Below are positions 47,501-55,387 of a stretch of DNA of 64,000 nt, piece after piece; positions within the stretch are counted from its first letter, which is position 1, and each line of letters starts with the position of its first letter. The position numbers were made by a program, and so were the translations under genes. The stretch lies in NCBI RefSeq assembly GCF_000422365.1, contig NZ_AULQ01000005.1, positions 186,001 through 250,000 on the forward strand. Direction: 5' to 3'. The DNA is from Mesoflavibacter zeaxanthinifaciens DSM 18436 (GTDB lineage Bacteria > Bacteroidota > Bacteroidia > Flavobacteriales > Flavobacteriaceae). The notes under the pieces were generated by a model. That model ran no database searches. It saw nothing but the letters and a program-made list of their open reading frames with translations, and was not told the origin of the DNA.

Positions 47501-47992
47501 CAACCACCAAACACTTTCCATATATTTTGGCTTATAGGTAATGTATGGATCGTCCATATCTACCCAATATCCCATTTGTTGAGTTAGGTTATTCCAGATA
47601 TCTGTGTAACGCATTACAGCTTTACGGCACGCTGCGTTATACTCTTCTACTGTAATTTTTTTACCAATATCTTCTTTGGTAATTCCTAACTCTTTTTCTA
47701 CACCTAATTCTACTGGTAAACCATGTGTATCCCAACCAGCTTTACGCTTTACTTGGTAACCTTTCATGGTTTTATACCTTGGAAAAATATCTTTTATTGC
47801 ACGTGCTAATACGTGGTGTACACCAGGTAAACCGTTTGCAGATGGCGGACCTTCAAAAAACACAAAAGGTTCTGCGTTTTCGCGAGAGGTTACACTTTTT
47901 TCGAAGATATTATTGTCTTCCCAATAGTTAAGAATTTCTTCTGCTACTTTTGGTAAGTTAAGTCCTTTATATTCAGGAAATCCAGTATTCAT
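44588..47992 (-). CDS. ileS: Isoleucyl-tRNA synthetase
   Basis: The enzyme charges tRNA-Ile and edits valine. The 1134-residue class I synthetase has the HIGH-equivalent PPSANGLPGVHHVLARAIKD near 49-68, the editing domain (FIAWTTTPWTLPSNTAL, GTGIVHTAPTFGADD), KMSKRLGNAVDPFETLDN near 680, and a long C-terminal extension with no clear terminal zinc finger. Length and signature resemble the eukaryote-like second IleS type, often tolerant to mupirocin, but this is an inference. It is transcribed with the DksA-like gene. Confidence 0.96.
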   Translation of the reverse strand: MNTGFPEYKGLNLPKVAEEILNYWEDNNIFEKSVTSRENAEPFVFFEGPPSANGLPGVHHVLARAIKDIFPRYKTMKGYQVKRKAGWDTHGLPVELGVEKELGITKEDIGKKITVEEYNAACRKAVMRYTDIWNNLTQQMGYWVDMDDPYITYKPKYMESVWWLLKQIYNKELLYKGYTIQPYSPKAGTGLSSHELNQPGTYQDVTDTTVVAQFKAVADTLPDFLQNEGDIHFIAWTTTPWTLPSNTALTVGPKIDYVLVETYNQYTFKPMNVILAKNLVGKQFDGKYKQVETKPELIEYKEGDKKIPFYIVKEFKGKDLVGIKYEQLLDYVLPNDNPENAFRVISGDFVTTEDGTGIVHTAPTFGADDALVAKQATPEIPPMLVKDENDNLVPLVDLQGKFRPEVTEFAGKYVKNEYYAEGEAPEKSVDVEIAIKLKIENKAFKVEKYKHSYPNCWRTDKPILYYPLDSWFIKVTDVKDRMHELNTTINWKPKSTGEGRFGNWLANANDWNLSRSRYWGIPLPIWRTEDGKEEICIGSVEELKTEMAKAVSAGVFQKDIFEDFEVGNMSEDNYDKIDLHKNIVDQITLVSPSGQPMKRESDLIDVWFDSGSMPYAQWHYPFENKNLIDNNEAYPADFIAEGVDQTRGWFYTLHAIGTMVFDSVAYKNVVSNGLVLDKNGQKMSKRLGNAVDPFETLDNYGADATRWYMIGNANPWDNLKFDIEGVEEVKRKFFGTLYNTYSFFSLYTNLDKFSYAEAEIPLAERPELDRWILSELHTLIQKVDEYYAEYEPTKAARAISDFTQDYLSNWYVRLSRRRFWKGDYQTDKISAYQTLYTCMVTIAKLGAPIAPFFMDKLYLDLNSVTKKETFESVHLSDFPKYDASFVDKSLERKMENAQTISSLVLSLRAKEKIKVRQPLQKIMIPVDSAQQREEIKAVENLIKHEVNIKEIELLEDASDILVKQIKPNFKVLGPRFGKDMKLIASEIQKLGADDIKNIEQNNTLDIDCNGKIITLQREDVEITSQDIEGWLVANEGKITVALDVTITEPLREEGIARELVNRIQNLRKDSGFEVTDRITVQIQNDQNIEQAINNNLDYIKTETLTDNLEIINQIDNGIEIAFDDVNTKLSIQKN

Positions 47993-48060
47993 GTTTTCGT
48001 TTTTCTTATAAGAGTCGCGAAATTAATGAATTCTGTTTAAAAGTCTGATTTTTGAGCATA

Positions 48061-48082
48061 AAAAAAGCTTCAAATTGAAGCT
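48061..48082 (-). terminator. Intrinsic terminator after radA
   Basis: AGCTTCAA (48066-48073) pairs with TTGAAGCT (48075-48082). The minus-strand transcript then reads into a run of seven U (48059-48065). Confidence 0.7.
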
Positions 48083-48105
48083 CTTAAAGAAGAATTTTAA
48101 TAATT

Positions 48106-49467
48106 CTAACTTAAAAAATCTACAATATCTTCAATTTTTGAAACCAATTGAATTTTTATTCCTTTAGGTTTAATAGTAATCTTATTGTATTTAGACACAA
48201 AAATGGTTGAAAAACCTAGCTTTTCAGCTTCGAGAATACGTTGCTCTACACGTTGTACTGGTCTAATTTCTCCAGACAGACCAACTTCTGCAGCAAAACA
48301 AAAATCGGTTTGAAGTGGCTCGTCTTCATTTGAAGATAAAATGGCAGCTACTACTGCTAAATCTATTGCTGGATCATCAACATTAATGCCTCCAGTTATA
48401 TTTAAAAATACGTCTTTAGCGCCTAATCTAAATCCTGCACGCTTTTCTAAAACTGCCAATAACATATTTAAACGTTTGGCATTAAAACCTGTAGCACTTC
48501 GTTGAGGCGTACCATAAACAGCCGTACTTACTAGCGCTTGTACTTCTATCATTAAAGGACGCATACCTTCTAAAGTTGCAGCAACTGCATTACCTGATAA
48601 AGCTTCGTCTTTTTGAGAAATTAAAATTTCGCTTGGGTTAGAGACTTCTCTTAAACCAGATCCCTGCATTTCATAAATACCTAGCTCGTTTGTAGATCCA
48701 AAACGATTTTTGTTTGCTCTTAAAATCCTGAATACATGGTTACGATCGCCTTCAAACTGAAGTACAGTATCTACCATATGTTCTAGTATTTTAGGTCCTG
48801 CAATGTGACCATCTTTTGTAATATGCCCGATAAGAATTACCGGTGTATTAGTTTCTTTAGCAAACTTGATTAGCTCTGTAGTACATTCTTTAATTTGCGA
48901 AATGCTTCCGCTAGAACTTTCAATATAATCACTATGCAATGTTTGAATGGAATCTACAATAACTATATCAGGCTCAATTGCTTCAATTTGCTTAAAGATA
49001 TTTTGTGTTTTGGTTTCGGTTAAAATGTAGCAGGTTTCGTTATTTGGATTAATACGTTCTGCTCTCATTTTTATTTGTTTCTGGCTTTCTTCACCTGAAA
49101 TATACAACGTTTTGTAAGGTAATTTTAAGGACACTTGAAGCAGCAATGTACTCTTACCTATACCTGGTTCTCCTCCTAAAAGTGTTAAAGATCCTGGTAC
49201 AATTCCGCCTCCTAAAACACGGTTAAATTCGGCATCATTAGTATCTAATCTTACATCTTGAGACGAATCAATTTCTTTTAGCTTTAAAGGCTTTGAAACT
49301 CTTTTTGAAGTGTTGGATGTTGATGTTTTCCAATCGTTTTTTTCAGGCTTTTGCACCACTTCTTCTACAATGGTATTCCACTCTTTACAAGATGTACATT
49401 GACCCTGCCACTTAGAAAATTGTGTGCCACAATTTTGACAAAAAAACGTTGTTTTTACTTTTGCCAT
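48106..49467 (-). CDS. radA: DNA repair protein RadA
   Basis: RadA (Sms) promotes branch migration in recombination. The 453-residue protein has a C4 zinc finger (C10, C13, C24, C27), Walker A GGEPGIGKST near 98-107, the RadA-specific ANKNRFG motif near 255, and a C-terminal Lon-protease-like domain (ISGGINVDDPAIDLAVVAAI-type stretch). Its ATG overlaps the upstream esterase-like stop (TAATG). It is the last gene of the panC operon and ends in a terminator. Confidence 0.96.
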   Translation of the reverse strand: MAKVKTTFFCQNCGTQFSKWQGQCTSCKEWNTIVEEVVQKPEKNDWKTSTSNTSKRVSKPLKLKEIDSSQDVRLDTNDAEFNRVLGGGIVPGSLTLLGGEPGIGKSTLLLQVSLKLPYKTLYISGEESQKQIKMRAERINPNNETCYILTETKTQNIFKQIEAIEPDIVIVDSIQTLHSDYIESSSGSISQIKECTTELIKFAKETNTPVILIGHITKDGHIAGPKILEHMVDTVLQFEGDRNHVFRILRANKNRFGSTNELGIYEMQGSGLREVSNPSEILISQKDEALSGNAVAATLEGMRPLMIEVQALVSTAVYGTPQRSATGFNAKRLNMLLAVLEKRAGFRLGAKDVFLNITGGINVDDPAIDLAVVAAILSSNEDEPLQTDFCFAAEVGLSGEIRPVQRVEQRILEAEKLGFSTIFVSKYNKITIKPKGIKIQLVSKIEDIVDFLS

Positions 49468-50612
49468 TAATACCCAAAGTCTGCTTTAATTTGTTCTGCT
49501 AACTCTAAAACTAAATCTTTTGTAATACCTCCTATTTCTTGTAAAACATATGCAGATTGATATGTTTTCATTGCTTTTTTAGACTTACCTGTTTCTTCGT
49601 AAAAACGTCCTAAATAATAATGTCCAAGTAAGGTGTCTGGGTATTCTTCACGAGCTAAATTACCTAAATCTTCAAAGTATTCGTACTTTTCTTTTTTCTT
49701 GATTGCTGCTTCGATTGCTTTAAAATCGTTAATTAAGATTGGCTTTTTTATACCAAAAAGCGTTTCTATAGTTTCATATTTTTCTTTTAAATAATCAACC
49801 GGATTTCCTTCAAGATTTAGAACAGTTTCTTTGTATTCTTTTAAACTTATTGGTTGAAATACTAAGAATATTTTTTGTAAAGCTTTTGGGATAGCCTGCG
49901 CAGGTAAAGAATAATGTGTCGCGTCTGTAAAAACTTCAGAATGATCTAAAAGATTATCATTTTCTATTGAAGAAATACTTTTTGCTAACGCTTCGGTTTC
50001 TTCTTTAATGTTACCCTTATCATTGTTTGCTGCTGCTAAATAATAGAATATTTTTTGTTCTAATTTTGGCATTTTCTCTGTTAGATATGTTTTCATATCT
50101 GGCGCCAAACTTGGACTTAAACTAATATATGCTTGAAATAAAGGAACTCCTTTTAATAAATAGTAATTAATATAGTTTGCTGTTTGCCCATGTCCAACTG
50201 CAACTTTAAAATTTTCTGTACGGAAATTTTTATCTATAAACGGAATAAGCTCCATACTTACAAACTCAAAAAAAGCAGCACCAGTCTCTATTGGTAGCGA
50301 GTTTTGCTCGCTGTAAAAACAATCTGCTTCACGTTTTTGATATTGATTTATTCCTACTACGATTGCTTCTGGCATATCTTCCCAATAGGCTGCATAATCT
50401 ACGTTTCCTGCTACGATTTCGAATAAATAATCTCCGTCAAAAACAACAACTACAGGATATTTTTTATCTGAAGTATCGTAGTTACGTGGTACTTGAATTT
50501 TTAATTGACGAGATTCGCCTAACTTTTCAGAGTTTATTTCTTTATAAATGGTTTGGGATGTTAGCGTATTGCTTAAAACTAACGTTATTAGCAGTAATAA
50601 AAAACGTTTCAT
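49467..50612 (-). CDS. Secreted esterase-like alpha/beta-hydrolase with TPR tail, nucleophile Ser apparently lost
   Basis: The 381-residue product has a signal peptide ending LTSQ. The fold is the esterase D/Fes type (KYPVVVVFDGDYLFEI, AIVVGINQYQKREADCFYSE). At the nucleophile elbow, where GxSxG is expected, it reads VGHGQTAN with G142 in place of Ser. A His in TDATHYSLPA is present. The C terminus (about 320-375) looks like TPR helices (LLGHYYLGRFYEETGKSKKA). It is likely a non-enzymatic or altered member of the family. It lies within the panC-to-radA operon. Confidence 0.8.
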   Translation of the reverse strand: MKRFLLLLITLVLSNTLTSQTIYKEINSEKLGESRQLKIQVPRNYDTSDKKYPVVVVFDGDYLFEIVAGNVDYAAYWEDMPEAIVVGINQYQKREADCFYSEQNSLPIETGAAFFEFVSMELIPFIDKNFRTENFKVAVGHGQTANYINYYLLKGVPLFQAYISLSPSLAPDMKTYLTEKMPKLEQKIFYYLAAANNDKGNIKEETEALAKSISSIENDNLLDHSEVFTDATHYSLPAQAIPKALQKIFLVFQPISLKEYKETVLNLEGNPVDYLKEKYETIETLFGIKKPILINDFKAIEAAIKKKEKYEYFEDLGNLAREEYPDTLLGHYYLGRFYEETGKSKKAMKTYQSAYVLQEIGGITKDLVLELAEQIKADFGY

Positions 50613-50647
50613 AAGGTTAATAGATTAAGTTTAGTGCAATGTACAAA

Positions 50648-51604
50648 TTATTTGTTTCGGTTAAAAAAAGGAAGATACAATAAAGATAGTCCTCCTAAAA
50701 CAAATATTAATAGGGTTTGGGATGTCCACATAATCCACCCAAATGCACGACTTGGATCTTCAGGTAAACCAAATAATGTGAAAGCTATTACAATTGCTTC
50801 TGGGTATGATCCAATACCACCGTTTGTTGCTGCTATACTAAAAGTAGCTAAAATAAACCCTATTAAAACAGCTCCAATAGAAACACTCCCTAAATCTTTT
50901 ATAGCAAATGTTGTTATATAAAACATTGAAATATACATTGCCCAGATAAAAAGTGTATGGAAGATAAAAGCCCACTTTTTTTTCATTTTAAAGACACTTA
51001 ACGCACCTTCTATTAAACCATTGGCAAAATTTTTAATTTTGATAGCTATTTTTGAACTACTCTTTTTGATATAAATTATTGAAAGAAATCCTAAAATCAA
51101 TAAAATTGAAAAGGCAATTATAAGCTTGATTGGATTGAATTTTTCTGCAAAAAAATTAAAGATGAATTCAAATTGAAGTATTAGCGTAACTCCTATTATT
51201 AATAGCATGACTATAAAGTCTGCAACACGCTCTGCAACAATAGTCCCAAAACCTTTTTGAAAAGGCACACCTTCGTAATTTGTTAAGACGGTTGCTCTTG
51301 CCACTTCGCCTGCTCGTGGTATAGTGTAATTTATTAAATAAGCAGCAAAAACTGCCATTATACTATTACCCATTTTTACTTTATAACCCATTGGCTCTAA
51401 CATAAACAACCAACGGTAAGCTCTTGATAAATGACTTAATAAACCAAAAATAACACCTAAAAAGATATAAAGATAATTGGCATTTTTAAAATATTCTAAT
51501 AAGCCAGAGATTGATATTTTAGATAAAGAATACCAGATTAAAAAAACTCCCAATAAAATTGGGAGCACTATTTTTAAAACTTGTATTATCGGTCTTTTAG
51601 ACAT
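50648..51604 (-). CDS. Lysylphosphatidylglycerol synthase transmembrane-like (UPF0104) protein
   Basis: The 318-residue multi-pass membrane protein has the LPG-synthase-TM signature (LGVIFGLLSHLSRAYRWLFM, YLINYTIPRAGEVARATVLT, NGGIGSYPEAIVIAFTLFGL). It lacks the soluble aminoacyl-transferase domain of MprF, so lysyl transfer is not expected. Related proteins act as lipid flippases or glycolipid transporters. It starts directly at the panD stop (no gap) and is followed 35 bases later by the esterase-like gene. Confidence 0.88.
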   Translation of the reverse strand: MSKRPIIQVLKIVLPILLGVFLIWYSLSKISISGLLEYFKNANYLYIFLGVIFGLLSHLSRAYRWLFMLEPMGYKVKMGNSIMAVFAAYLINYTIPRAGEVARATVLTNYEGVPFQKGFGTIVAERVADFIVMLLIIGVTLILQFEFIFNFFAEKFNPIKLIIAFSILLILGFLSIIYIKKSSSKIAIKIKNFANGLIEGALSVFKMKKKWAFIFHTLFIWAMYISMFYITTFAIKDLGSVSIGAVLIGFILATFSIAATNGGIGSYPEAIVIAFTLFGLPEDPSRAFGWIMWTSQTLLIFVLGGLSLLYLPFFNRNK

Positions 51605-51955
51605 CTATTTTAGAAGATTTGTTGCTTCATCAGGAAATACTAATGATGGTTTAAACACCTTAGCTTCTTCTATATCCATAAAAGCATAAGTGATTAAAAT
51701 TAACACATCTCCTGGAGATACTAATCTTGCTGCTGCTCCGTTTAAGGTTATTTCACCAGAATTACGTGGACCTGGTATTGCATAGGTCTCTAATCGTGCG
51801 CCATTATTATTATTTACAATCTGCACTTTTTCGCCTTGAATAATATTGGCTGCATCCATTAAATCTTCATCAATGGTTATACTTCCAATATAATTTAGGT
51901 CTGCACCTGTTACTTTTACACGATGAATTTTTGATTTTACTACTTGAATTTGCAT
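51605..51955 (-). CDS. panD: Aspartate 1-decarboxylase
   Basis: PanD makes beta-alanine for pantothenate. The 116-residue proenzyme has Gly24-Ser25 in YIGSITIDE, the self-cleavage site that forms the pyruvoyl group, and [20 protein letters not shown]. It lies 13 bases after panC, in the same operon. Confidence 0.96.
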   Translation of the reverse strand: MQIQVVKSKIHRVKVTGADLNYIGSITIDEDLMDAANIIQGEKVQIVNNNNGARLETYAIPGPRNSGEITLNGAAARLVSPGDVLILITYAFMDIEEAKVFKPSLVFPDEATNLLK

Positions 51956-51968
51956 GGGACAAAGATAA

Positions 51969-52817
51969 TTAATTTAAAGCTATATTGTCAATTAGCCGAA
52001 TTTTTCCTGCATATACTGCAATAAAAGCTCTGTATTGCTTGTTTTTAGATTTACGTTTTGCTGTTTTTAGGGTTGCTTCGTCTGCTATGGTAAAATATTC
52101 CAACTCTAACAATTCGTGATTAGCAAACTGATTTTCAACCCATTCTATAACTTTATTAGCACTTTTTGTGCCAAACTTTTCTTTGGCAGCTTTTAATGTC
52201 TTATAAATAAAAGGCGCTACTACCTTATGCTCTGGTTTTAATCTTGTGTTACGAGAACTTAACGCTAAACCATTAGCGTCTCGTTTAATTTTACAACCTA
52301 CAATATTAACAGGTATATTATATTTTGAAACTAGCTTTTTTATAATTGCTAATTGCTGAAAGTCTTTTTCTCCAAAATAAGCATTATTAGGCTTTACTAT
52401 ATCAAACAAAAGTTTTACAATTGTTCCTACGCCATCAAAATGACCGTCTCTAAATTTACCTTCCATTTGATGTTCTAATCCATCAAAATTAAATTTTTGA
52501 GATTTAGTTTCACCTTCATAAATATCCTCTACCGTTGGTGCATAAACAATAATTTTATCAGATAAAGTATTTAACAAGTCAACGTCTTGTTGTAAATTTC
52601 GTGGATATTTTTTTAAATCTTCAGAGTTATCAAACTGTGTTGGATTTACAAAAACACTAACTATAACCAGATTATTATTAGCTAAAGCCTCTTCAACTAA
52701 ACTTAAATGACCTTGATGTAATGCACCCATAGTTGGTACAAATCCAACGGTCGTATTTTCTTCCTTTAAAGAAGAAATCTTAGCATTAAGTTCGTCTTTT
52801 TTTCTAAAAACAATCAT
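51969..52817 (-). CDS. panC: Pantothenate synthetase (pantoate--beta-alanine ligase)
   Basis: PanC joins pantoate and beta-alanine with ATP. The 282-residue protein has [19 protein letters not shown] (ATP site), [47 protein letters not shown] and [10 protein letters not shown]. The order panC-panD is usual. panB is not in this window. It is the first gene of the operon running to radA. Confidence 0.97.
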   Translation of the reverse strand: MIVFRKKDELNAKISSLKEENTTVGFVPTMGALHQGHLSLVEEALANNNLVIVSVFVNPTQFDNSEDLKKYPRNLQQDVDLLNTLSDKIIVYAPTVEDIYEGETKSQKFNFDGLEHQMEGKFRDGHFDGVGTIVKLLFDIVKPNNAYFGEKDFQQLAIIKKLVSKYNIPVNIVGCKIKRDANGLALSSRNTRLKPEHKVVAPFIYKTLKAAKEKFGTKSANKVIEWVENQFANHELLELEYFTIADEATLKTAKRKSKNKQYRAFIAVYAGKIRLIDNIALN

Positions 52818-52841
52818 TGTTTATTATTTAATTAACGCATG

Positions 52842-52849
52842 CAAACTTA
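52842..52849 (-). promoter_or_regulatory. Bacteroidota -7 box (TAAGTTTG) of the panC operon
   Basis: The minus-strand TAAGTTTG followed by CA matches TAnnTTTG, 24 bases upstream of the panC ATG. Confidence 0.55.
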
Positions 52850-52880
52850 ATCTTTTAGTGGCAATCTGCATAAAATTTTG

Positions 52881-52888
52881 TACTTTTG
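52881..52888 (+). promoter_or_regulatory. Bacteroidota -7 box (TACTTTTG) of the glycogen-synthase-like gene
   Basis: TACTTTTG followed by C matches TAnnTTTG, 38 bases upstream of ATG 52927. It is back to back with the panC promoter, 31 bases away. Confidence 0.55.
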
Positions 52889-52926
52889 CGTGTTTTTTAA
52901 TTTTAATTCTAAAAAGCTAGTAATTT

Positions 52927-53736
52927 ATGAAAGATAAGAGGATATTATATGTATCATCTGAAGTGGTGCCTTATTTACCAGAAACTGAAATTTCGTCAAT
53001 GTCGTTTGAAACACCTAGAATGGTGAATCAACAAGGAGGGCAAATAAGAATTTTTATGCCTAGATATGGCAATATAAATGAAAGAAGACACCAATTACAT
53101 GAAGTAATACGCTTATCTGGAATAAACCTTGTTATTAACGATTTAGATATGCCTTTAATTATTAAAGTTGCATCTATACCTAAAGAAAGAATTCAGGTAT
53201 ATTTTATCGATAATGACGAATACTTTAAAAGAAAAGCAACATTTACAGATGAAAACGGTAACCTTTTTGAAGATAATGACGAACGCGCTATTTTCTTTGC
53301 AAAAGGAGTAATTGAAACTGTAAAAAAATTAAATTGGTCACCAGATATCATTCATGTTCATGGTTGGCTAGCATCTTTATTGCCATTATACTTAAAACAG
53401 TTTTATAAAGACGAACCTTTGTTTAATCAAAGTAAAATTGTAACATCTGTTTACAGCCAAAGCTTTGATGAGACGCTAAATAAAGATCTAATTAATAAAA
53501 TAAAATTTGATGGTATAGAAGAAGACCAGATTAAGGTTTTAGAAAATCCTACATACTCAAACCTAATGAAGGTTGCAATAGACCAATCTGACGCTTTAAT
53601 AGTTGGTTCTGAAGATATTCCTGAAGATTTAACAAAACATTTAAAAGATTCTAAAAAACCTGTCTTAGATTACCAACCGAAAGATGAATTTAGTGAAGCT
53701 TACACTAATTTTTACAATAATGACGTTTTAAGCTAA
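52927..53736 (+). CDS. Short glycogen/starch synthase-like protein (N-terminal GT5 domain only)
   Basis: The 269-residue protein matches only the N-terminal half of GT5 glycogen synthases (RILYVSSEVVPYLPET, IRIFMPRYGNINERRHQLHE, PDIIHVHGWLASLLPLYLKQ). The usual ADP-glucose-binding KTGGLxD loop is replaced by EISSMS, and the C-terminal GT1-type domain is absent. The protein ends naturally, with no continuing frame. Similar short forms are seen in other Bacteroidota, so it is probably a real non-glycogen or regulatory protein and not a local truncation. It is followed by DUF4270 after 17 bases. Confidence 0.85.
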   Translation: MKDKRILYVSSEVVPYLPETEISSMSFETPRMVNQQGGQIRIFMPRYGNINERRHQLHEVIRLSGINLVINDLDMPLIIKVASIPKERIQVYFIDNDEYFKRKATFTDENGNLFEDNDERAIFFAKGVIETVKKLNWSPDIIHVHGWLASLLPLYLKQFYKDEPLFNQSKIVTSVYSQSFDETLNKDLINKIKFDGIEEDQIKVLENPTYSNLMKVAIDQSDALIVGSEDIPEDLTKHLKDSKKPVLDYQPKDEFSEAYTNFYNNDVLS

Positions 53737-53753
53737 TAAAAGCATAAAAATTA

Positions 53754-55382
53754 ATGAAAAAATATATAAGTAAAGCCTTTCAACCACTAGCTATATTAGG
53801 TTTAATCGCTTTAGTCACTGTAGGTTGCGACAGAGATTACTTAAATGTTGATAGCGATATAAGAGGCGTACAAAACTTTGAAACCAATCGTAAAGTTTTC
53901 CCTTTTGTTTCTTATACTAAAAAAAGTAATCCAATTCAAACTAACGGATTACCAAACAATCTATTAGGTGTTTATCATGATGATATGCAACCTTACGGAG
54001 CTACAGAAGCAAGTATTATAACTCAAGTTTTACCAACAAACTTATCCCCAGATTTTGGTGTAAATCCAACACTTCAATCTGTAAAACTTTACATACCATA
54101 TTATTCTGAAATAGAAAGTACAGATGATGATGGAGTTTCTACATACACATTAGATTCTGTTTTTGGTAATCAATCCGCAACATTTAAACTTTCTATTTAC
54201 AGAAGCAATTACCTGTTAAGAGACTTAGATCCTGCTTCAGATTTTGAAGACCAACAGCTTTATTACTCAAACATATTTGAAACTATAGATGTAAACTCTC
54301 AAACACTAGAGTTACTTTATGAAAACAACGATTTTTCAATTAGTAATTCTACTCACAGTGTTATTAATGAAGATGATGAAACAGAAGTTTTAGCTCCTGG
54401 AATTTATGTAGATCTTTTTAATGACAGCAACGCAAACATCATTAATCTAAGCGATTGGGAAAATTTATTTTTTCCTTATCAAGACAGCGAAGAACTTTCA
54501 AACAACAGTAGTTTTTATAATTACTTCAGAGGATTAATTTTTAAAGTAGAAGACAATACTGGAGATGGTAGTATGGCTATGCTTAACTTAGGTGATGCCA
54601 ATGCTAATATAACTTTAGAATATACCTATTACGATGAAGATGATGTTGATCAAGAAGAATTATTAACAGGCCAATACACTTTAGACTTTACAGGAATTAA
54701 AGCTAACAACTTTAATAATTTATATACCACGCCTACAGATGGTGACGCAACTTTAGGTGATGACAATTTGTATTTAAAAGGAATGAATGGAAACTTTTCT
54801 GTCATTAAATTATTTGAAGGTACAGTTCAAGATGAATCTGGAAGTGATGTTCCTGCTCTAGAATATTTTAAAGAAAAAAATGAAAAATGGTTAATTAATG
54901 AGGCAGACTTAATTTTTTACGTAAATCAAGATCTTGTTAATAACCAAAGTAGTTCTAATGATGTTGAATCAGAAAGAGTAATACTTTATGATTTAAAAAA
55001 CAATGTACCTATCATAGATTATTATTTTGATGCTTCGAGCAACTTTTTAAGCCCAATAAACTCAAAAATTATTTATGCGCCACGTTTAGAAAGAGACGAA
55101 GATGAAAATGGAATTAGATACAAATTTAGATTAACAGAGCATGTTAAAAATATTCTTATAAGCGACTCGACAAATTTAGATTTAGGAATATTTGTTTCAA
55201 CTAACGTAAACAACATATCCACTTCAAGAATAATAAACACAACTGAAGAAGATATGATTAATTTTGTTCCTTCAAGTTCAACTATCTCTCCTAAAGGTAC
55301 TGTACTTTATGGTAGTAAAGAATCTGTTCCTGAAGAAAACAGAGCAACTTTTGAAATTTATTACACAGAAACCGAAAACTAA
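53754..55382 (+). CDS. DUF4270 lipoprotein
   Basis: The 542-residue product has a type II signal peptide with lipobox VTVGC near residue 25. The mature part fits DUF4270 (LGVYHDDMQPYGATEASIIT, PTLQSVKLYIPYYSE, DAASNFLSPINSKI-like stretch and a RGLIFKVED segment). The family is confined to Bacteroidota, of unknown function, and probably attached to the outer membrane. It is between the glycogen-synthase-like gene (17 bases) and glmS (5 bases), a neighbourhood that probably forms one transcript ending at 57329. Confidence 0.88.
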   Translation: MKKYISKAFQPLAILGLIALVTVGCDRDYLNVDSDIRGVQNFETNRKVFPFVSYTKKSNPIQTNGLPNNLLGVYHDDMQPYGATEASIITQVLPTNLSPDFGVNPTLQSVKLYIPYYSEIESTDDDGVSTYTLDSVFGNQSATFKLSIYRSNYLLRDLDPASDFEDQQLYYSNIFETIDVNSQTLELLYENNDFSISNSTHSVINEDDETEVLAPGIYVDLFNDSNANIINLSDWENLFFPYQDSEELSNNSSFYNYFRGLIFKVEDNTGDGSMAMLNLGDANANITLEYTYYDEDDVDQEELLTGQYTLDFTGIKANNFNNLYTTPTDGDATLGDDNLYLKGMNGNFSVIKLFEGTVQDESGSDVPALEYFKEKNEKWLINEADLIFYVNQDLVNNQSSSNDVESERVILYDLKNNVPIIDYYFDASSNFLSPINSKIIYAPRLERDEDENGIRYKFRLTEHVKNILISDSTNLDLGIFVSTNVNNISTSRIINTTEEDMINFVPSSSTISPKGTVLYGSKESVPEENRATFEIYYTETEN

Positions 55383-55387
55383 AAATT

